NCBI GenBank assembly: GCA_902776435.1
Contig: CACYQB010000008.1
Span: forward strand, 1 to 64,000
Direction of reading: 5' to 3'
DNA from: an uncultured Bacteroidales bacterium
GTDB taxonomy: Bacteria; Bacteroidota; Bacteroidia; Bacteroidales; Muribaculaceae
DNA: 64,000 nucleotides
A program made the translations under genes and the position numbers. Of the stretch, positions 52,924-61,705 are shown piece after piece. The notes below the pieces were generated by a model. It ran no database searches, had not been told where the DNA came from, and worked only from the letters and a program-made list of their open reading frames with translations. Position 1 is the first letter of the stretch, and every line of letters begins with the position of its first letter.

Positions 52924-54087
52924 ATGCATAGGATTCTTATCTTAACATTTACATTTTGTGCGTTATTTTGTCAACTGAGTGCTCAAGATGTCATCACTCT
53001 TACGAATGCTGAAGAGATATCTGCAAAAGTTGAAGAAATTACAGAATCAGAGATTATTTATAAAAAGGCAAGCAATCCCAAGGGTCCATCTTATCGTGTA
53101 AGCCGTGGTAAGGTGTTATCTATAAAATATGCAAATGGTGAAAAGGATGTATTTACGACTATTGACTCCCAAAAAACAACTTCCTCTGTAACTTCTCAAG
53201 AACAAAGAAGTGGCAAATCCGATGATTTAGAAGCTAATTCTGATGCATTCAAAAAAATTTCGCAGATGAATGACATTCATTATGTGGGGAAATCTGATAA
53301 TAACAAGAAAGCCAAAAAAATTATAGGCTTTTTTTACCCTACGGATGACTCTGAAATTGCAGATGCAAATGTTGAGCTATCTTTTTACATGGTTACTGTG
53401 AGTCGAACTGATCACAAACCATGCGTAAGGGGCGACAAAAGTAATTTAGATAAGCTTGCGAAAAGTTTCATATCTAATAATTTTTATGCTATACGTGTCA
53501 CCAATAGAACAGATAAAATCATTTATCTAGATAAAGGAAACTGCTTTTTTATTCATAATTCCATTTCTGTTCCATATTATGTGCCTCAAAAAACTTCTGA
53601 GTATGAAGGAAGTAGCACTGGATTAGGAGTTGATCTAGGCTCATTTTCAGGTGGACTACTCGGTGGCGTTAGTCTTGGTAATAGTACTTCTTCTGGGACA
53701 ACTACAACAACATACTCGCAACGCATAGTTTCAATTCCTCCACACATGAGTATTGATTTACAGCCTATGCCTCTGATTCCTATTATAAAGATTGGAGATG
53801 ATGCACACACTTATTTTGGATTAGAACTATCAGCGTCTTCTTGGGATGGTCATACAAAAATTGAATATAAGACCATGGATGAAGTAAATGAAGGAGAAGA
53901 GAGAATATTACCACCTATGAGTGAGTACGCCTTTGGTTCATTTATCACATACGCCTTTGATGAGCAAATGACGATAAGCTATAATCTCAATATGACATTT
54001 TTGATGAAAAAAGTGATTGGCTATAAGAAAGCAGAAAAGGATCTGACTAACGGATATTTAAAAAGCTTATCAATTATTCTTGAATAA
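52924..54087 (+). CDS. Exported protein of unknown function, AT-rich
   Basis: A 387-residue protein with a signal peptide (ILILTFTFCALFCQLSAQ). The mature start DVITLTNAEEISAKVEEI ... RVSRGKVLSIKYANGEKDVF is a small domain common on Bacteroidetes exported proteins. The middle holds a Gly/Ser-rich stretch (LGVDLGSFSGGLLGGVSLG) and a Thr run, with beta-strand regions on each side. The base composition is clearly more A/T-rich than the neighbours, with A/T-ending codons, which suggests acquisition. No specific family was recognised. Confidence 0.78.
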   Translation: MHRILILTFTFCALFCQLSAQDVITLTNAEEISAKVEEITESEIIYKKASNPKGPSYRVSRGKVLSIKYANGEKDVFTTIDSQKTTSSVTSQEQRSGKSDDLEANSDAFKKISQMNDIHYVGKSDNNKKAKKIIGFFYPTDDSEIADANVELSFYMVTVSRTDHKPCVRGDKSNLDKLAKSFISNNFYAIRVTNRTDKIIYLDKGNCFFIHNSISVPYYVPQKTSEYEGSSTGLGVDLGSFSGGLLGGVSLGNSTSSGTTTTTYSQRIVSIPPHMSIDLQPMPLIPIIKIGDDAHTYFGLELSASSWDGHTKIEYKTMDEVNEGEERILPPMSEYAFGSFITYAFDEQMTISYNLNMTFLMKKVIGYKKAEKDLTNGYLKSLSIILE

Positions 54088-54156
54088 GAGAGATAATATA
54101 GGCATATTTGATGAAACTTTAACACATGGTCCATGTCAATATTTTGAGAAACAGAA

Positions 54157-54290
54157 TCAATGGATAGTATTGTAGTAGCTAGGCCGGTCGAGGTTGCGGT
54201 AGGGCTGATGTGCGCCCCTGATGTGGTGGTCGAGGACGTCGGAGCTGGCCTCGAGTGTCCGCCTATAAGAAATCTCAGATGAATCAGTTG
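54157..54290 (-). pseudogene. C-terminal gene remnant A (EASS...HQPYRNLDR peptide)
   Basis: The minus strand encodes LEASSDVLDHHIRGAHQPYR then NLDRPSYYNTIH and stop. The same C-terminal peptide is present in remnant B at 55612-55746 (LEASANARYHHNRGVHQPYR, KLDRSTYLGSGK, stop). The nucleotide match extends into the upstream TCTGAG(A/C)TTTCT region. No intact parent gene is in the window, and I do not recognise the family. Confidence 0.55.
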
Positions 54291-54341
54291 TTGAAACTCC
54301 TTCGAGGTCGGCGATGGTGCAGGCGACCCTAGAGGATGCGG

Positions 54342-55484
54342 TCAAATGACTTTGCCATCCCAAAGGCGTTTAAAGAATTGTTCAACGGGCCATATTTCTA
54401 CGCCATTGAACTTGCGGGGGCGATCTTCAAGCGAAAGAAGGTACAACTTCGCTTCGGGATATTCTTCACTGAAGGCTTTCAGTCCCTTGGTATCATGCGA
54501 ACTGACGTTTTTGGAAGATTTAACCTCGATGGCAACCTCGGCATCACCGAGGACTGCATCCACCTCATATTTGTTGTCCAGCGTGTGCCAATAGGTAAGT
54601 GACTTCAATGGATGGCGGTAAGACATAAAGGCACGCAACTCTTGGATGACAAGATGCTCAAGTGCATGACCATATACGTCGGTGCCTGGCTGTAGAGGGA
54701 TTCGGCGAAGCAGATGGTTAGGAATGGCAACGTCAAAGTAGTAAAATTTGGGAGACTGGATAACCCTGCGTTTTGCCACCTTAGTGTAGGAAGGCAGGAA
54801 GAATCCCAGCATGGTCTCTTCAAGAATGGAGAAGTATTCCTTAACCGTTTTTGATGAGACGCCGCAATCCTGGGCAATATTGGTATAGTTGACAATTTCA
54901 CTGTTGCTCAGTGCCGCGACTTGCAGGAATCTTGTGAAAGCATCAAGGCGGCGAACGATAGCCTCCTCGACGATCTCTTGCTGCAGGTAGTAGCCAATGT
55001 AGGCCTGAACCCTCATAGTGGGATTCTCCATCAGGTAGTGGCGGGGCAACATGCCATGATTCAGAGCACGGTTGAGGTCAAAGTCTGGTATCTCGTCACT
55101 CACCAGCGGAAAGAGTGTCTGCCTGAGTGCTCGACCGCCTAAGAGGTTAGCTCCGCTGCGTCGCAGTTTACGGGCGCTTGAGCCACTCAATATGAACCTC
55201 TGTTTTTTATTCTCAATCAGCCAGTGTACTTCGTCAAGCAAAGCAGGAACCTTCTGCACCTCATCAATGATAATCAATTCACCTTCGTCAAGCAGTTCGC
55301 ATTCCTCGCGCAATTGTGATGGGCGCAGTTGCAACGCCATGCGCACGTCACTCTTCAACAAATCATATACATGAGCGTCAGGAAAAAGCATCTTCAACAA
55401 TGTGCTTTTTCCCGTCTGCCTTGAACCCCAAAGGAATAGACTTTCATCTTTGGCTTCGTCCAATTTTAATATCCGTTCCAGCAT
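54342..55484 (-). CDS. AAA_14/DUF4143 family ATPase
   Basis: A 380-residue protein. The start at 55482-55484 is chosen because it begins the conserved MLERILKLDEAKDESLFLWG and is preceded by a promoter box; upstream codons read through repeats. Walker A is GSRQTGKST (20-28), Walker B ELIIIDEVQK, the sensor region FILSGSSARKLRR, and GGRALR follows. The C-terminal DUF4143 domain (ELRAFMSYRHPLKSLTYWHT, then VDAVLGDAEVAIEVKSSKN) resembles a PD-(D/E)xK nuclease fold with D-ExK residues. This family is common and often mobile in Bacteroidetes; its function is unknown. Confidence 0.88.
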   Translation of the reverse strand: MLERILKLDEAKDESLFLWGSRQTGKSTLLKMLFPDAHVYDLLKSDVRMALQLRPSQLREECELLDEGELIIIDEVQKVPALLDEVHWLIENKKQRFILSGSSARKLRRSGANLLGGRALRQTLFPLVSDEIPDFDLNRALNHGMLPRHYLMENPTMRVQAYIGYYLQQEIVEEAIVRRLDAFTRFLQVAALSNSEIVNYTNIAQDCGVSSKTVKEYFSILEETMLGFFLPSYTKVAKRRVIQSPKFYYFDVAIPNHLLRRIPLQPGTDVYGHALEHLVIQELRAFMSYRHPLKSLTYWHTLDNKYEVDAVLGDAEVAIEVKSSKNVSSHDTKGLKAFSEEYPEAKLYLLSLEDRPRKFNGVEIWPVEQFFKRLWDGKVI

Positions 55485-55505
55485 ACCACTTGCATTTTGT
55501 AGGCG

Positions 55506-55513
55506 CAAATGTA
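55506..55513 (-). promoter_or_regulatory. Promoter -7 box of the DUF4143 ATPase gene
   Basis: The minus strand reads TACATTTG, 21 bases before the start codon. Confidence 0.45.
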
Positions 55514-55546
55514 CAAAGCAACTGTAAAACTCGCAAGAAAAACACA

Positions 55547-55610
55547 GAAAATCTGAAGTACTACTCCAAAAATTCAGCGAAAATCTGAAGTAGCGCTCCA
55601 AATTTTCCGC
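55547..55610. repeat. Tandem 32-base repeat upstream of the ATPase gene
   Basis: Two adjoining 32-base units (55547-55578 and 55579-55610) share 26 of 32 bases, starting GAAAATCTGAAGTA. They lie just upstream of the -7 box, where an operator would be. Confidence 0.7.
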
Positions 55611-55611
55611 A

Positions 55612-55746
55612 TTATTTACCACTACCGAGGTAGGTGGAGCGGTCGAGTTTGCGGTAAGGCTGATGTACGCCCCTGTTGTGGTGGTAGCGGGCGTTGGCGC
55701 TAGCTTCGAGCGCAGGTGGCCATTAGAAAGCTCAGATTAATCAGTT
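55612..55746 (-). pseudogene. C-terminal gene remnant B (EASA...HQPYRKLDR peptide)
   Basis: The minus strand ends LEASANARYHHNRGVHQPYR, KLDRSTYLGSGK, stop, closely matching remnant A on the other side of the ATPase gene. Upstream of this tail the frame is broken by stops within about 15 codons. The rest of the gap to 55950 has no recognisable gene. Confidence 0.55.
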
Positions 55747-55950
55747 GTTTTGTTACAGTTGATATTCTGTTGTTTCGGTTGTTTGATAGAAAGCACGGGC
55801 AGGGAGTCATCGAGTCCACGAGCATGAATGAGACGGGGCATTCAGTCGAGTATTTCGCCCTGTTATACTGATTATTCTGTCTAGCAGCGGCTGCCGCATC
55901 ATCTCAAGCACTGAGCGATTGAATTCAGGTAGGGCATCCCATTTGCGGTA

Positions 55951-57663
55951 TCAGTTCAGCGTGATTTTTAAGGGGATTACCTGGTCGTCGGAATGGAACC
56001 AGATGGGAAATACAATGTAGTCAACCGACTTGCTTGGTGCCGTACATATCAGGTAACAATGGCCCTGATACATCAGGGGGTAAAAACCAGCCGGGTCGTA
56101 GTCAATGTTGATGCCGTAGTCACGGCGGCGCTGCAACTCTTCAATCTCATTCTGCTTCAAGTCTGCATGCGGGATGAGGCCCTTGTCATGGAACTCAGCG
56201 GTCTGATAACTGCCAGGCACATTGTCCGTAAGGACCTCAAGGGCAATATAACCCTGATCGTCAAAACTGTAAAGGGAGCCCGTGAGTTTGGGATAATTAG
56301 ATTTCGGGACATATTCCTTTGCCCCGTCAAGCAGACGGCCCTCGTGATAGCGCTCGTAGATGGAATCGCTGACAAACTGGATATTGCGCTTACCGAAATA
56401 AGCCCGATAGATGTCCTCATGGGCAAAGAAATTGGTGGACATGAAATTCATGGGCTTGATAAAACGGCTATAGCCGTCATACATCCGCTCACGCAACACG
56501 ACTTGATCAGAAGCGGCAAGAATTTCATTCACCGTCTGGTTGTCATAGGCCTTGTACCGATTAAGTTGGACAAGACCACGGGCTGCAGTGAAGCCTGCGA
56601 GAAGCAAGCAAACAATGATTGCCAACAAGCGTGCCCAAGTACCCTGCCGAAATACCCTATCGGCCGCTATGGTAATGATGATGAGTGCTATGGTAACAAA
56701 GGGGGCGTAGGTGCGTTCGCTGGTCTGCCCGAGAGCAAACAGCACCACCGCCATACTCAGGGAAATCCAAGTCCATGGAGATTGCCGAAGCGCTCTGCCT
56801 CGACGTAGAAACAATGCCACTATTCCCACGAGGATGGCAACAATCGGGAGGTAGAAGCGCCACATCTTCTCACTAAAGATGTACCAGCGGCTGTGCAGCA
56901 AGTCGATAAACGGCAGATTAACCACGATATCGCCTGAAGCGGCCCGTGCCCAGGCACCAGGCGAGGAAACAATGAGCGCGACGCCCAGCAGATACCCAGT
57001 AAGGGCTATTAACGCCCTGCGATCCCACTGCGAACGGTTGACTACGTAATAAACCGCAAGACCTATCAGCACGCCAAAGGAAGTAGCCTCGTTGAAGCTG
57101 CCAGCCACAAACGAAACGAGAAACAGCAAGGTTGCTCCACCCCACCCCAGAGCGCCACGATGTGGACGCTGCAAGTAGTAAATCAGCGCCAAAGATAAGG
57201 CGATGGCCCACATGTAGTTGCAACTGCCGTCAAGCCATAGCATGGTCTCTCCCGGGACAGGATAGCAGGTGCCCACGGCGACCAGGAAGATCGACAACGC
57301 CAATAACGACCGCCGGCCTGTTGCTAACAGACTCATCATGTGGGACAAGAAGCCGAACACGAGGGTATTGCACACATTGAACACCGTCTTGCCCAACAGG
57401 GCACAAAACAGAGCGGCTACCAGGTTGGCTGTGCGCCCATTGGCATGCAGGAATTGGTTAATGTGAGAGTGAAACAGGTCGCCTAATGAACGTACGGGTG
57501 TCCACACGCCCTCCATAAGGGAGAACGCCATGTCGTCCTCCTTGAGGGTTGTGAGCATGTTCATCACCATGAAGACCGCGCACGCCAACACGAGCACGGC
57601 CCAATAGGCGACGTCATGCCACCGCCGGGTGGCAGGCGACTCAGTTTGTAGTATAGAAGTCAA
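55951..57663 (-). CDS. DUF6056 family polytopic membrane protein
   Basis: A 570-residue protein with about 11-12 membrane helices in the first 360 residues and a ~190-residue extracytoplasmic C-terminal domain. The loop motifs EDDMAFSLM, HANGRTANL, WLDGSCNYMWA and GSFNEATSFG are typical of DUF6056 proteins, which look like GT-C-type glycosyltransferase relatives. It starts 9 bases after the frr stop and is probably co-transcribed with it. Its role in glycan assembly is inferred from fold class only. Confidence 0.85.
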   Translation of the reverse strand: MTSILQTESPATRRWHDVAYWAVLVLACAVFMVMNMLTTLKEDDMAFSLMEGVWTPVRSLGDLFHSHINQFLHANGRTANLVAALFCALLGKTVFNVCNTLVFGFLSHMMSLLATGRRSLLALSIFLVAVGTCYPVPGETMLWLDGSCNYMWAIALSLALIYYLQRPHRGALGWGGATLLFLVSFVAGSFNEATSFGVLIGLAVYYVVNRSQWDRRALIALTGYLLGVALIVSSPGAWARAASGDIVVNLPFIDLLHSRWYIFSEKMWRFYLPIVAILVGIVALFLRRGRALRQSPWTWISLSMAVVLFALGQTSERTYAPFVTIALIIITIAADRVFRQGTWARLLAIIVCLLLAGFTAARGLVQLNRYKAYDNQTVNEILAASDQVVLRERMYDGYSRFIKPMNFMSTNFFAHEDIYRAYFGKRNIQFVSDSIYERYHEGRLLDGAKEYVPKSNYPKLTGSLYSFDDQGYIALEVLTDNVPGSYQTAEFHDKGLIPHADLKQNEIEELQRRRDYGINIDYDPAGFYPLMYQGHCYLICTAPSKSVDYIVFPIWFHSDDQVIPLKITLN

Positions 57664-57672
57664 GCCACTGAC

Positions 57673-58233
57673 TTAGACAGTGAGGATTTCTTTCTCCTTA
57701 GCGGCAAAGACCTCGTCAATCTTCTTCATGAACTTGTCATGAATCTTCTGGACTTTTTCCTCGCCGTCCTTGCTGACATCCTCACTCATGCCTTCCTTGA
57801 TGGCCTTTTTAAGACCTTCGATAGCCTCACGACGGGCATTGCGGATGCTCACGCGCGCCTTCTCGCTCTCGGCCTTGGTATCCTTTACCAATTGCTTGCG
57901 GCGTTCCTCGGTCAGGGGCGGGATGTTGAGGCGGATGACCTCACCATTGTTGATGGGCATGATGCCCACGTTGCTGTCGATGATGGCTTTCTCGATGGTG
58001 CCGATCATGTTGCGCTCCCAGGGCATGATAGCGATGGTGCGCTGGTCAGGCGTGCTCACGTTGGCCACGTTAGCAATGGGAACGGGGCTGCCATAATAGT
58101 TCACGCGGATGCCGTCGAGAATCTTCACGTTGGCCTTACCTGCACGGATGTGTGCGAGGCTGTCATCGAGGAAATCCACGGCTTCCTGCATCTTTTTCTC
58201 GGCTGCGTCGAGATAGAATTTCACGTCGTTCAT
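57673..58233 (-). CDS. frr: Ribosome recycling factor
   Basis: RRF splits the post-termination ribosome with EF-G. The start at 58231-58233 (MNDVKFYLDAAEKKMQEAVD) gives the standard 186 residues; an upstream in-frame ATG adds an unlikely 36-residue leader. Domain I/II hallmarks are present: HIRAGKANVKILDGIRVNYY, TIAIMPWERNMIGTIEKAI and LTEERRKQLVKDTKAESEKA. Confidence 0.96.
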   Translation of the reverse strand: MNDVKFYLDAAEKKMQEAVDFLDDSLAHIRAGKANVKILDGIRVNYYGSPVPIANVANVSTPDQRTIAIMPWERNMIGTIEKAIIDSNVGIMPINNGEVIRLNIPPLTEERRKQLVKDTKAESEKARVSIRNARREAIEGLKKAIKEGMSEDVSKDGEEKVQKIHDKFMKKIDEVFAAKEKEILTV

Positions 58234-58365
58234 AGTTGTGTCGTTTTTTATTGTTTTGTCGTTGAATTTTAATTTTATGGTCACGAAATTACACCATTTG
58301 CCACAACCCTGCAAATTTTTTGCCAAAAATGTATTTGACACCAGTTGCCGAGCCTCTTTTATTGC

Positions 58366-59583
58366 TTACTGAAAGGTCAGTGACGACATGGCTCCATGAG
58401 CAAGATAAGTGGCAGCCTGGGCTATCTCCTCAGGCGTGACAGCCTGGATGCTCTCGATGGTATCGCTGATAGAGGCAACAGCACCGTGATATAGCAAACC
58501 TCGCCCAGCGCGCATCGCCATGAACTCGGTGCTGTCGGCAGCGACAATCAACTGTCCGCAGTATTGCTTCTTGTAGGCATCAAGGCGACGAGCCGGCAGC
58601 AATTCCTGGCCCAAACGGGCCGTTATGCGGTCAATGACACGCAGGCTTGACTTGACATCATCGGGGTCACAGCCCAGATAGATTTCCATCCATCCGCAGT
58701 CACTCAACAGCGTCAAGGTCGATTCGACAGAATACACGTATCCACGACGCTCCCTCAACTCGACATTGAGCAGCGAGTTCATACCTGGGCCACCCAAGAT
58801 ATTGTTCAGCAGCATCAAGGCATGTCGCAGGGGGTGGTGCATGTCAGGCACCCGCGCTCCAACAATTGTATGGGCCTGGTGGGTGCCTATCTGAATGACT
58901 TTGCGGAACGGCTCCACCGATTTGGGCATGACACGGTGACGGGGCGCCATGGCATGACTCATGCTGCCGAATGCTTTTTCGGCCAAACGGAATACCCGCT
59001 CGTGGCGTTCCGGACCGACCGAGAAAAAGGCCATATTAGTCGGGACGTACAAGGTCTTGAGGTAGCGCATGCAATCGTCACTGGTGAGGCGCTCCAGGTC
59101 CTCTTTACGCCCCAGAATGTTGTGGCCCAACTCGCTGCCGGCAAAAAGCAAATCCTCGAAATCATCATAGACGGCATCGCTGGGCGTATCGCGGTAACTG
59201 GCAGCCTCCTCAAGCACGACGTCACGCTCGCGGTCCAATTCCTCCTGAGGAAAAACAGACCACTGGACCAGATCGGCCAACAAGTCGATGGCTCGACCCA
59301 AGTGTTGCTCCGGGAACACCGAGTAAAGCATAGTGCCCTCCTTAGTGGTATAGGCATTCAATTCTCCGCCCACGCGTTCCATGCGGTTAAGGATGTGCCA
59401 GGCACGACGATGTCGTGTGCCCTTGAAAATCGTATGCTCAACAAAATGGGCCAAACCATAATGGCCCTCAAGCTCATCACGGCTACCCGCGTTAATGGCA
59501 ATACCGCACCAGGCGACCTGGTTAGAGGTCTCCACGTGCACTAAGGGCAAGCCATTGGATAAGGTATGATAATGTATGATCAT
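58366..59583 (-). CDS. M16 family zinc metallopeptidase (insulinase/processing-protease type)
   Basis: A 405-residue protein with the inverted zinc motif HFVEH (His46, Glu49, His50) in GLAHFVEHTIFKGT, and the downstream Glu in EEAASYRDTPSD. The C-terminal half is the second M16 domain (LLNNILGGPGMNSLLNVELRERRGYVYSVES). No signal peptide, so it is probably cytoplasmic. The start at 59581-59583 is preferred over upstream ATGs, because those lie inside the family A repeat. Confidence 0.93.
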   Translation of the reverse strand: MIIHYHTLSNGLPLVHVETSNQVAWCGIAINAGSRDELEGHYGLAHFVEHTIFKGTRHRRAWHILNRMERVGGELNAYTTKEGTMLYSVFPEQHLGRAIDLLADLVQWSVFPQEELDRERDVVLEEAASYRDTPSDAVYDDFEDLLFAGSELGHNILGRKEDLERLTSDDCMRYLKTLYVPTNMAFFSVGPERHERVFRLAEKAFGSMSHAMAPRHRVMPKSVEPFRKVIQIGTHQAHTIVGARVPDMHHPLRHALMLLNNILGGPGMNSLLNVELRERRGYVYSVESTLTLLSDCGWMEIYLGCDPDDVKSSLRVIDRITARLGQELLPARRLDAYKKQYCGQLIVAADSTEFMAMRAGRGLLYHGAVASISDTIESIQAVTPEEIAQAATYLAHGAMSSLTFQ

Positions 59584-59611
59584 TTTATCTTTGAGTATCT
59601 TTCTCGTGGCT

Positions 59612-59750
59612 GTGTCATAATTCATCTGTCGAAATTGAATCGCGCTTCGCGCGAGCAATTGAGCAAAATCATCAAAAAATTTAAATAAAAATTTTTGTTT
59701 AATTTCTCGGCCGTTAGGCCGATTAAAAGCCCAGAAGCCTATTATGACAC
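59612..59750. repeat. TIR-bounded hairpin element, family A, copy 2
   Basis: A ~139-base element with ends GTGTCATAAT and ATTATGACAC (perfect 10-base inverted repeat). Inside are hairpins GCGCTTCGCGC and TCGGCCGTTAGGCCGA around an A/T-rich centre. It lies 36 bases before the S24 stop codon and upstream of the M16 start, where it could end the S24 transcript and influence M16 expression. Confidence 0.85.
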
Positions 59751-59785
59751 ATCCTCATACGTTGACATGTCAACGGGATTTATTG

Positions 59786-60463
59786 CTACAGTCGGGTGTT
59801 GATGTGGAGGACATGCTGGACGAGGTACATCTCATGGATGTCGCTCAAGCGCACGTCCATGTCATCATAATTGGGATTCTCGCTGCGCAGGACGACCATA
59901 TTGGGGTCTGTGTGACGCCGAAGGTATTTTACCAACCTGAAGTCATCGAGTTGAACCACATAAATTTGACCCCAATAAATCTGGTTGGGGTTGCTCACCT
60001 CGCGTACCGCCACAAAATCACCATCCATAATAACGGGTGACATCGAATCGCCACTAACGCGCACAATGCGGCAGTTGGGGCTCATGTTGGGCAAGTTGAC
60101 CCAACCCACGATGTTTTCTTGAGCAAACAACTCGTTGCGCCCTGATGCGAGGCCAGCAGTAGCATCCACATCATAGACAGGAGTTCCCGTGCCACTGGGT
60201 GCGGTCAAAGCAGCATCTACGTGGACTGGGGTTTTGCCAAAGGGCAGGTCGGTCCCATCGAGCAGCCACTCTTTAGAAACGCCCAAGTTCACCACCAAGC
60301 GATTCAAGAAAGAATCGCTCAACGGCATGTGGGCATTGAGATATTTGGACAGGTTGGAGGTATCGACGCCGATACGTTCGGCAAACTGCACCTGGCGCAC
60401 GCCCAATTCCTTCATCAAGTACTTGATGCGCGCGATGATTTCAGCATTCTTTTGTGTATCCAT
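59786..60463 (-). CDS. XRE-type repressor with S24 (LexA-like) peptidase domain
   Basis: A 225-residue regulator. The start at 60461-60463 gives MDTQKNAEIIARIKYLMKEL. The helix-turn-helix covers about 15-60 (VRQVQFAERIGVDTSNLSKY). The C-terminal S24 domain has Ser140 (RVSGDSMSPVIMDGD) and Lys179 (LVKYLRR), the self-cleavage dyad, and a possible Ala-Gly cleavage site at 103-104 (DATAGLAS). It may control a damage response. It has its own promoter; no prophage is nearby. Confidence 0.92.
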   Translation of the reverse strand: MDTQKNAEIIARIKYLMKELGVRQVQFAERIGVDTSNLSKYLNAHMPLSDSFLNRLVVNLGVSKEWLLDGTDLPFGKTPVHVDAALTAPSGTGTPVYDVDATAGLASGRNELFAQENIVGWVNLPNMSPNCRIVRVSGDSMSPVIMDGDFVAVREVSNPNQIYWGQIYVVQLDDFRLVKYLRRHTDPNMVVLRSENPNYDDMDVRLSDIHEMYLVQHVLHINTRL

Positions 60464-60496
60464 ATATTTAGATTGATTAATGTGTTTTTGCAGCGG

Positions 60497-60527
60497 CAAA
60501 ATTACCACAAAAAATTGCAATCTGCAA
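60497..60527 (-). promoter_or_regulatory. Promoter of the S24 repressor gene
   Basis: The minus strand has TTTG (60524-60527), 19 bases, then TAATTTTG (60497-60504), 33 bases before the start codon. Confidence 0.65.
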
Positions 60528-60600
60528 ATTTTCTTCCACAAATCAAATTTTCCACACCTTGAAAACTCATCAAATCTAAGTCAGATTTAAAAAAGAATTG

Positions 60601-60608
60601 TATCTTTG
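60601..60608 (+). promoter_or_regulatory. Promoter -7 box of the phospholipase C-like gene
   Basis: TATCTTTG, 49 bases before the start codon. Confidence 0.5.
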
Positions 60609-60657
60609 TGACAGAAAACTATCAGATGTCATTATTCATCATTTCATCATTACCGAT

Positions 60658-61683
60658 ATGAAACAATATACTCATGCATGGCTGGCCATGCTGGCCATCA
60701 AGCGCCTGGAGAAAATAGAGATTCCAGAAACAGTCAATGCTAGCGGCAAGCCCACACCTCTGGCAAGGGATGCCAAGTTGCTGGTACGCCTGTTCAAGAA
60801 TTATCGCGACTTTGTGGTCACGGGAGCCTGGTACCCCGACCACGTCCTGGCAGACAACGCGGGTGATTACTCCCACAGTCTGAAGCACACCACGTTCCTG
60901 GCCGGGGAGAAGCCTCAGTTCTTCAAAATGCCCGACACGATGGAAGTGTACCAGTACATGAAGTCCCATTCACCCATTTACAAGAACAAGGTTCCATATC
61001 TGGTTGTCAAGGGCAACCTTCATGACCGTTGCGATGCCATGGCCCATACGATTGTGGACAACTTCAAAATCCAGTACCACGAGGAAAAGGGCAATCCCAT
61101 CCTGCCGTCATCCACTCACATGGCGTTGAGGTTTTTCATGTTGAGCCATTATCTTGCCGATGCCCACATGCCGCTGCATTGCGACGCCCGCCCATTGGGA
61201 AAAATTCATGCGTCCATCGAAGGGGAGTGGGAAAACCAGATTAAGAAGTCCTATAACATCGACATGGATAATGAACGATTCTTCTATGACCCTAATGGAT
61301 ATCCACTGGCTACAGCAGACATGACACCTTTAATCAAGGCTGTCGAGGAAAAAGTCATCACCCGGCCATTCAATTACAGCTGGGGAAGCGCCGACGGCAC
61401 CAGGGAATATGCTCAAGCCATCGGACAATACTCGTTTATGCTGGCTCAAGAAATGTTTCCCGAGTCACTTGGGGATTGCACACTGACGCAATACAAGAAG
61501 AGTGAGGTTTTTGCCAACTTTGATAAGTATAGCGCCATGCTGATGGCGGATGCTGTCGACTCCATTGCACGCGCGTGGCTCCACGTATGGGTCCGTTACC
61601 GCAACTGGGGTCCTGACTACAACTTAGTGAACGCCGCTGCCGAAGAAAAGAAGAAAGCAAAGGCTCAGGAAACCCAAGCGTAA
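60658..61683 (+). CDS. Zinc-dependent phospholipase C / S1-P1 nuclease-like protein
   Basis: A 341-residue protein. The ATG at 60658 (MKQYTHAWLAMLAIKRLEKI) is chosen over an upstream TTG that precedes the promoter box. The helical fold has spaced His/Asp residues of the P1 nuclease/PLC type: THAWLA, YPDHVLADNAGDYSHSLKHTTF, HDRCDAMAHTIVDNF, LSHYLADAHMPLHCD. The last is very similar to the zinc motif HxxGDxHQPLH. There is no signal peptide, which is unusual for secreted family members and leaves the role open. The C-terminus is Lys/Ala/Glu-rich. Confidence 0.75.
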   Translation: MKQYTHAWLAMLAIKRLEKIEIPETVNASGKPTPLARDAKLLVRLFKNYRDFVVTGAWYPDHVLADNAGDYSHSLKHTTFLAGEKPQFFKMPDTMEVYQYMKSHSPIYKNKVPYLVVKGNLHDRCDAMAHTIVDNFKIQYHEEKGNPILPSSTHMALRFFMLSHYLADAHMPLHCDARPLGKIHASIEGEWENQIKKSYNIDMDNERFFYDPNGYPLATADMTPLIKAVEEKVITRPFNYSWGSADGTREYAQAIGQYSFMLAQEMFPESLGDCTLTQYKKSEVFANFDKYSAMLMADAVDSIARAWLHVWVRYRNWGPDYNLVNAAAEEKKKAKAQETQA

Positions 61684-61705
61684 TGCCCTAACGGCATACA
61701 TCGAC

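Noticed and set aside
58234-58341. N-terminal extension of ribosome recycling factor
   Set aside because: The upstream ATG adds 36 residues not found in the family; the start at 58233 matches the normal protein.
59584-59658. N-terminal extension of the M16 peptidase
   Set aside because: The upstream in-frame ATGs lie in the family A repeat, and the extension has no homology to the M16 fold.
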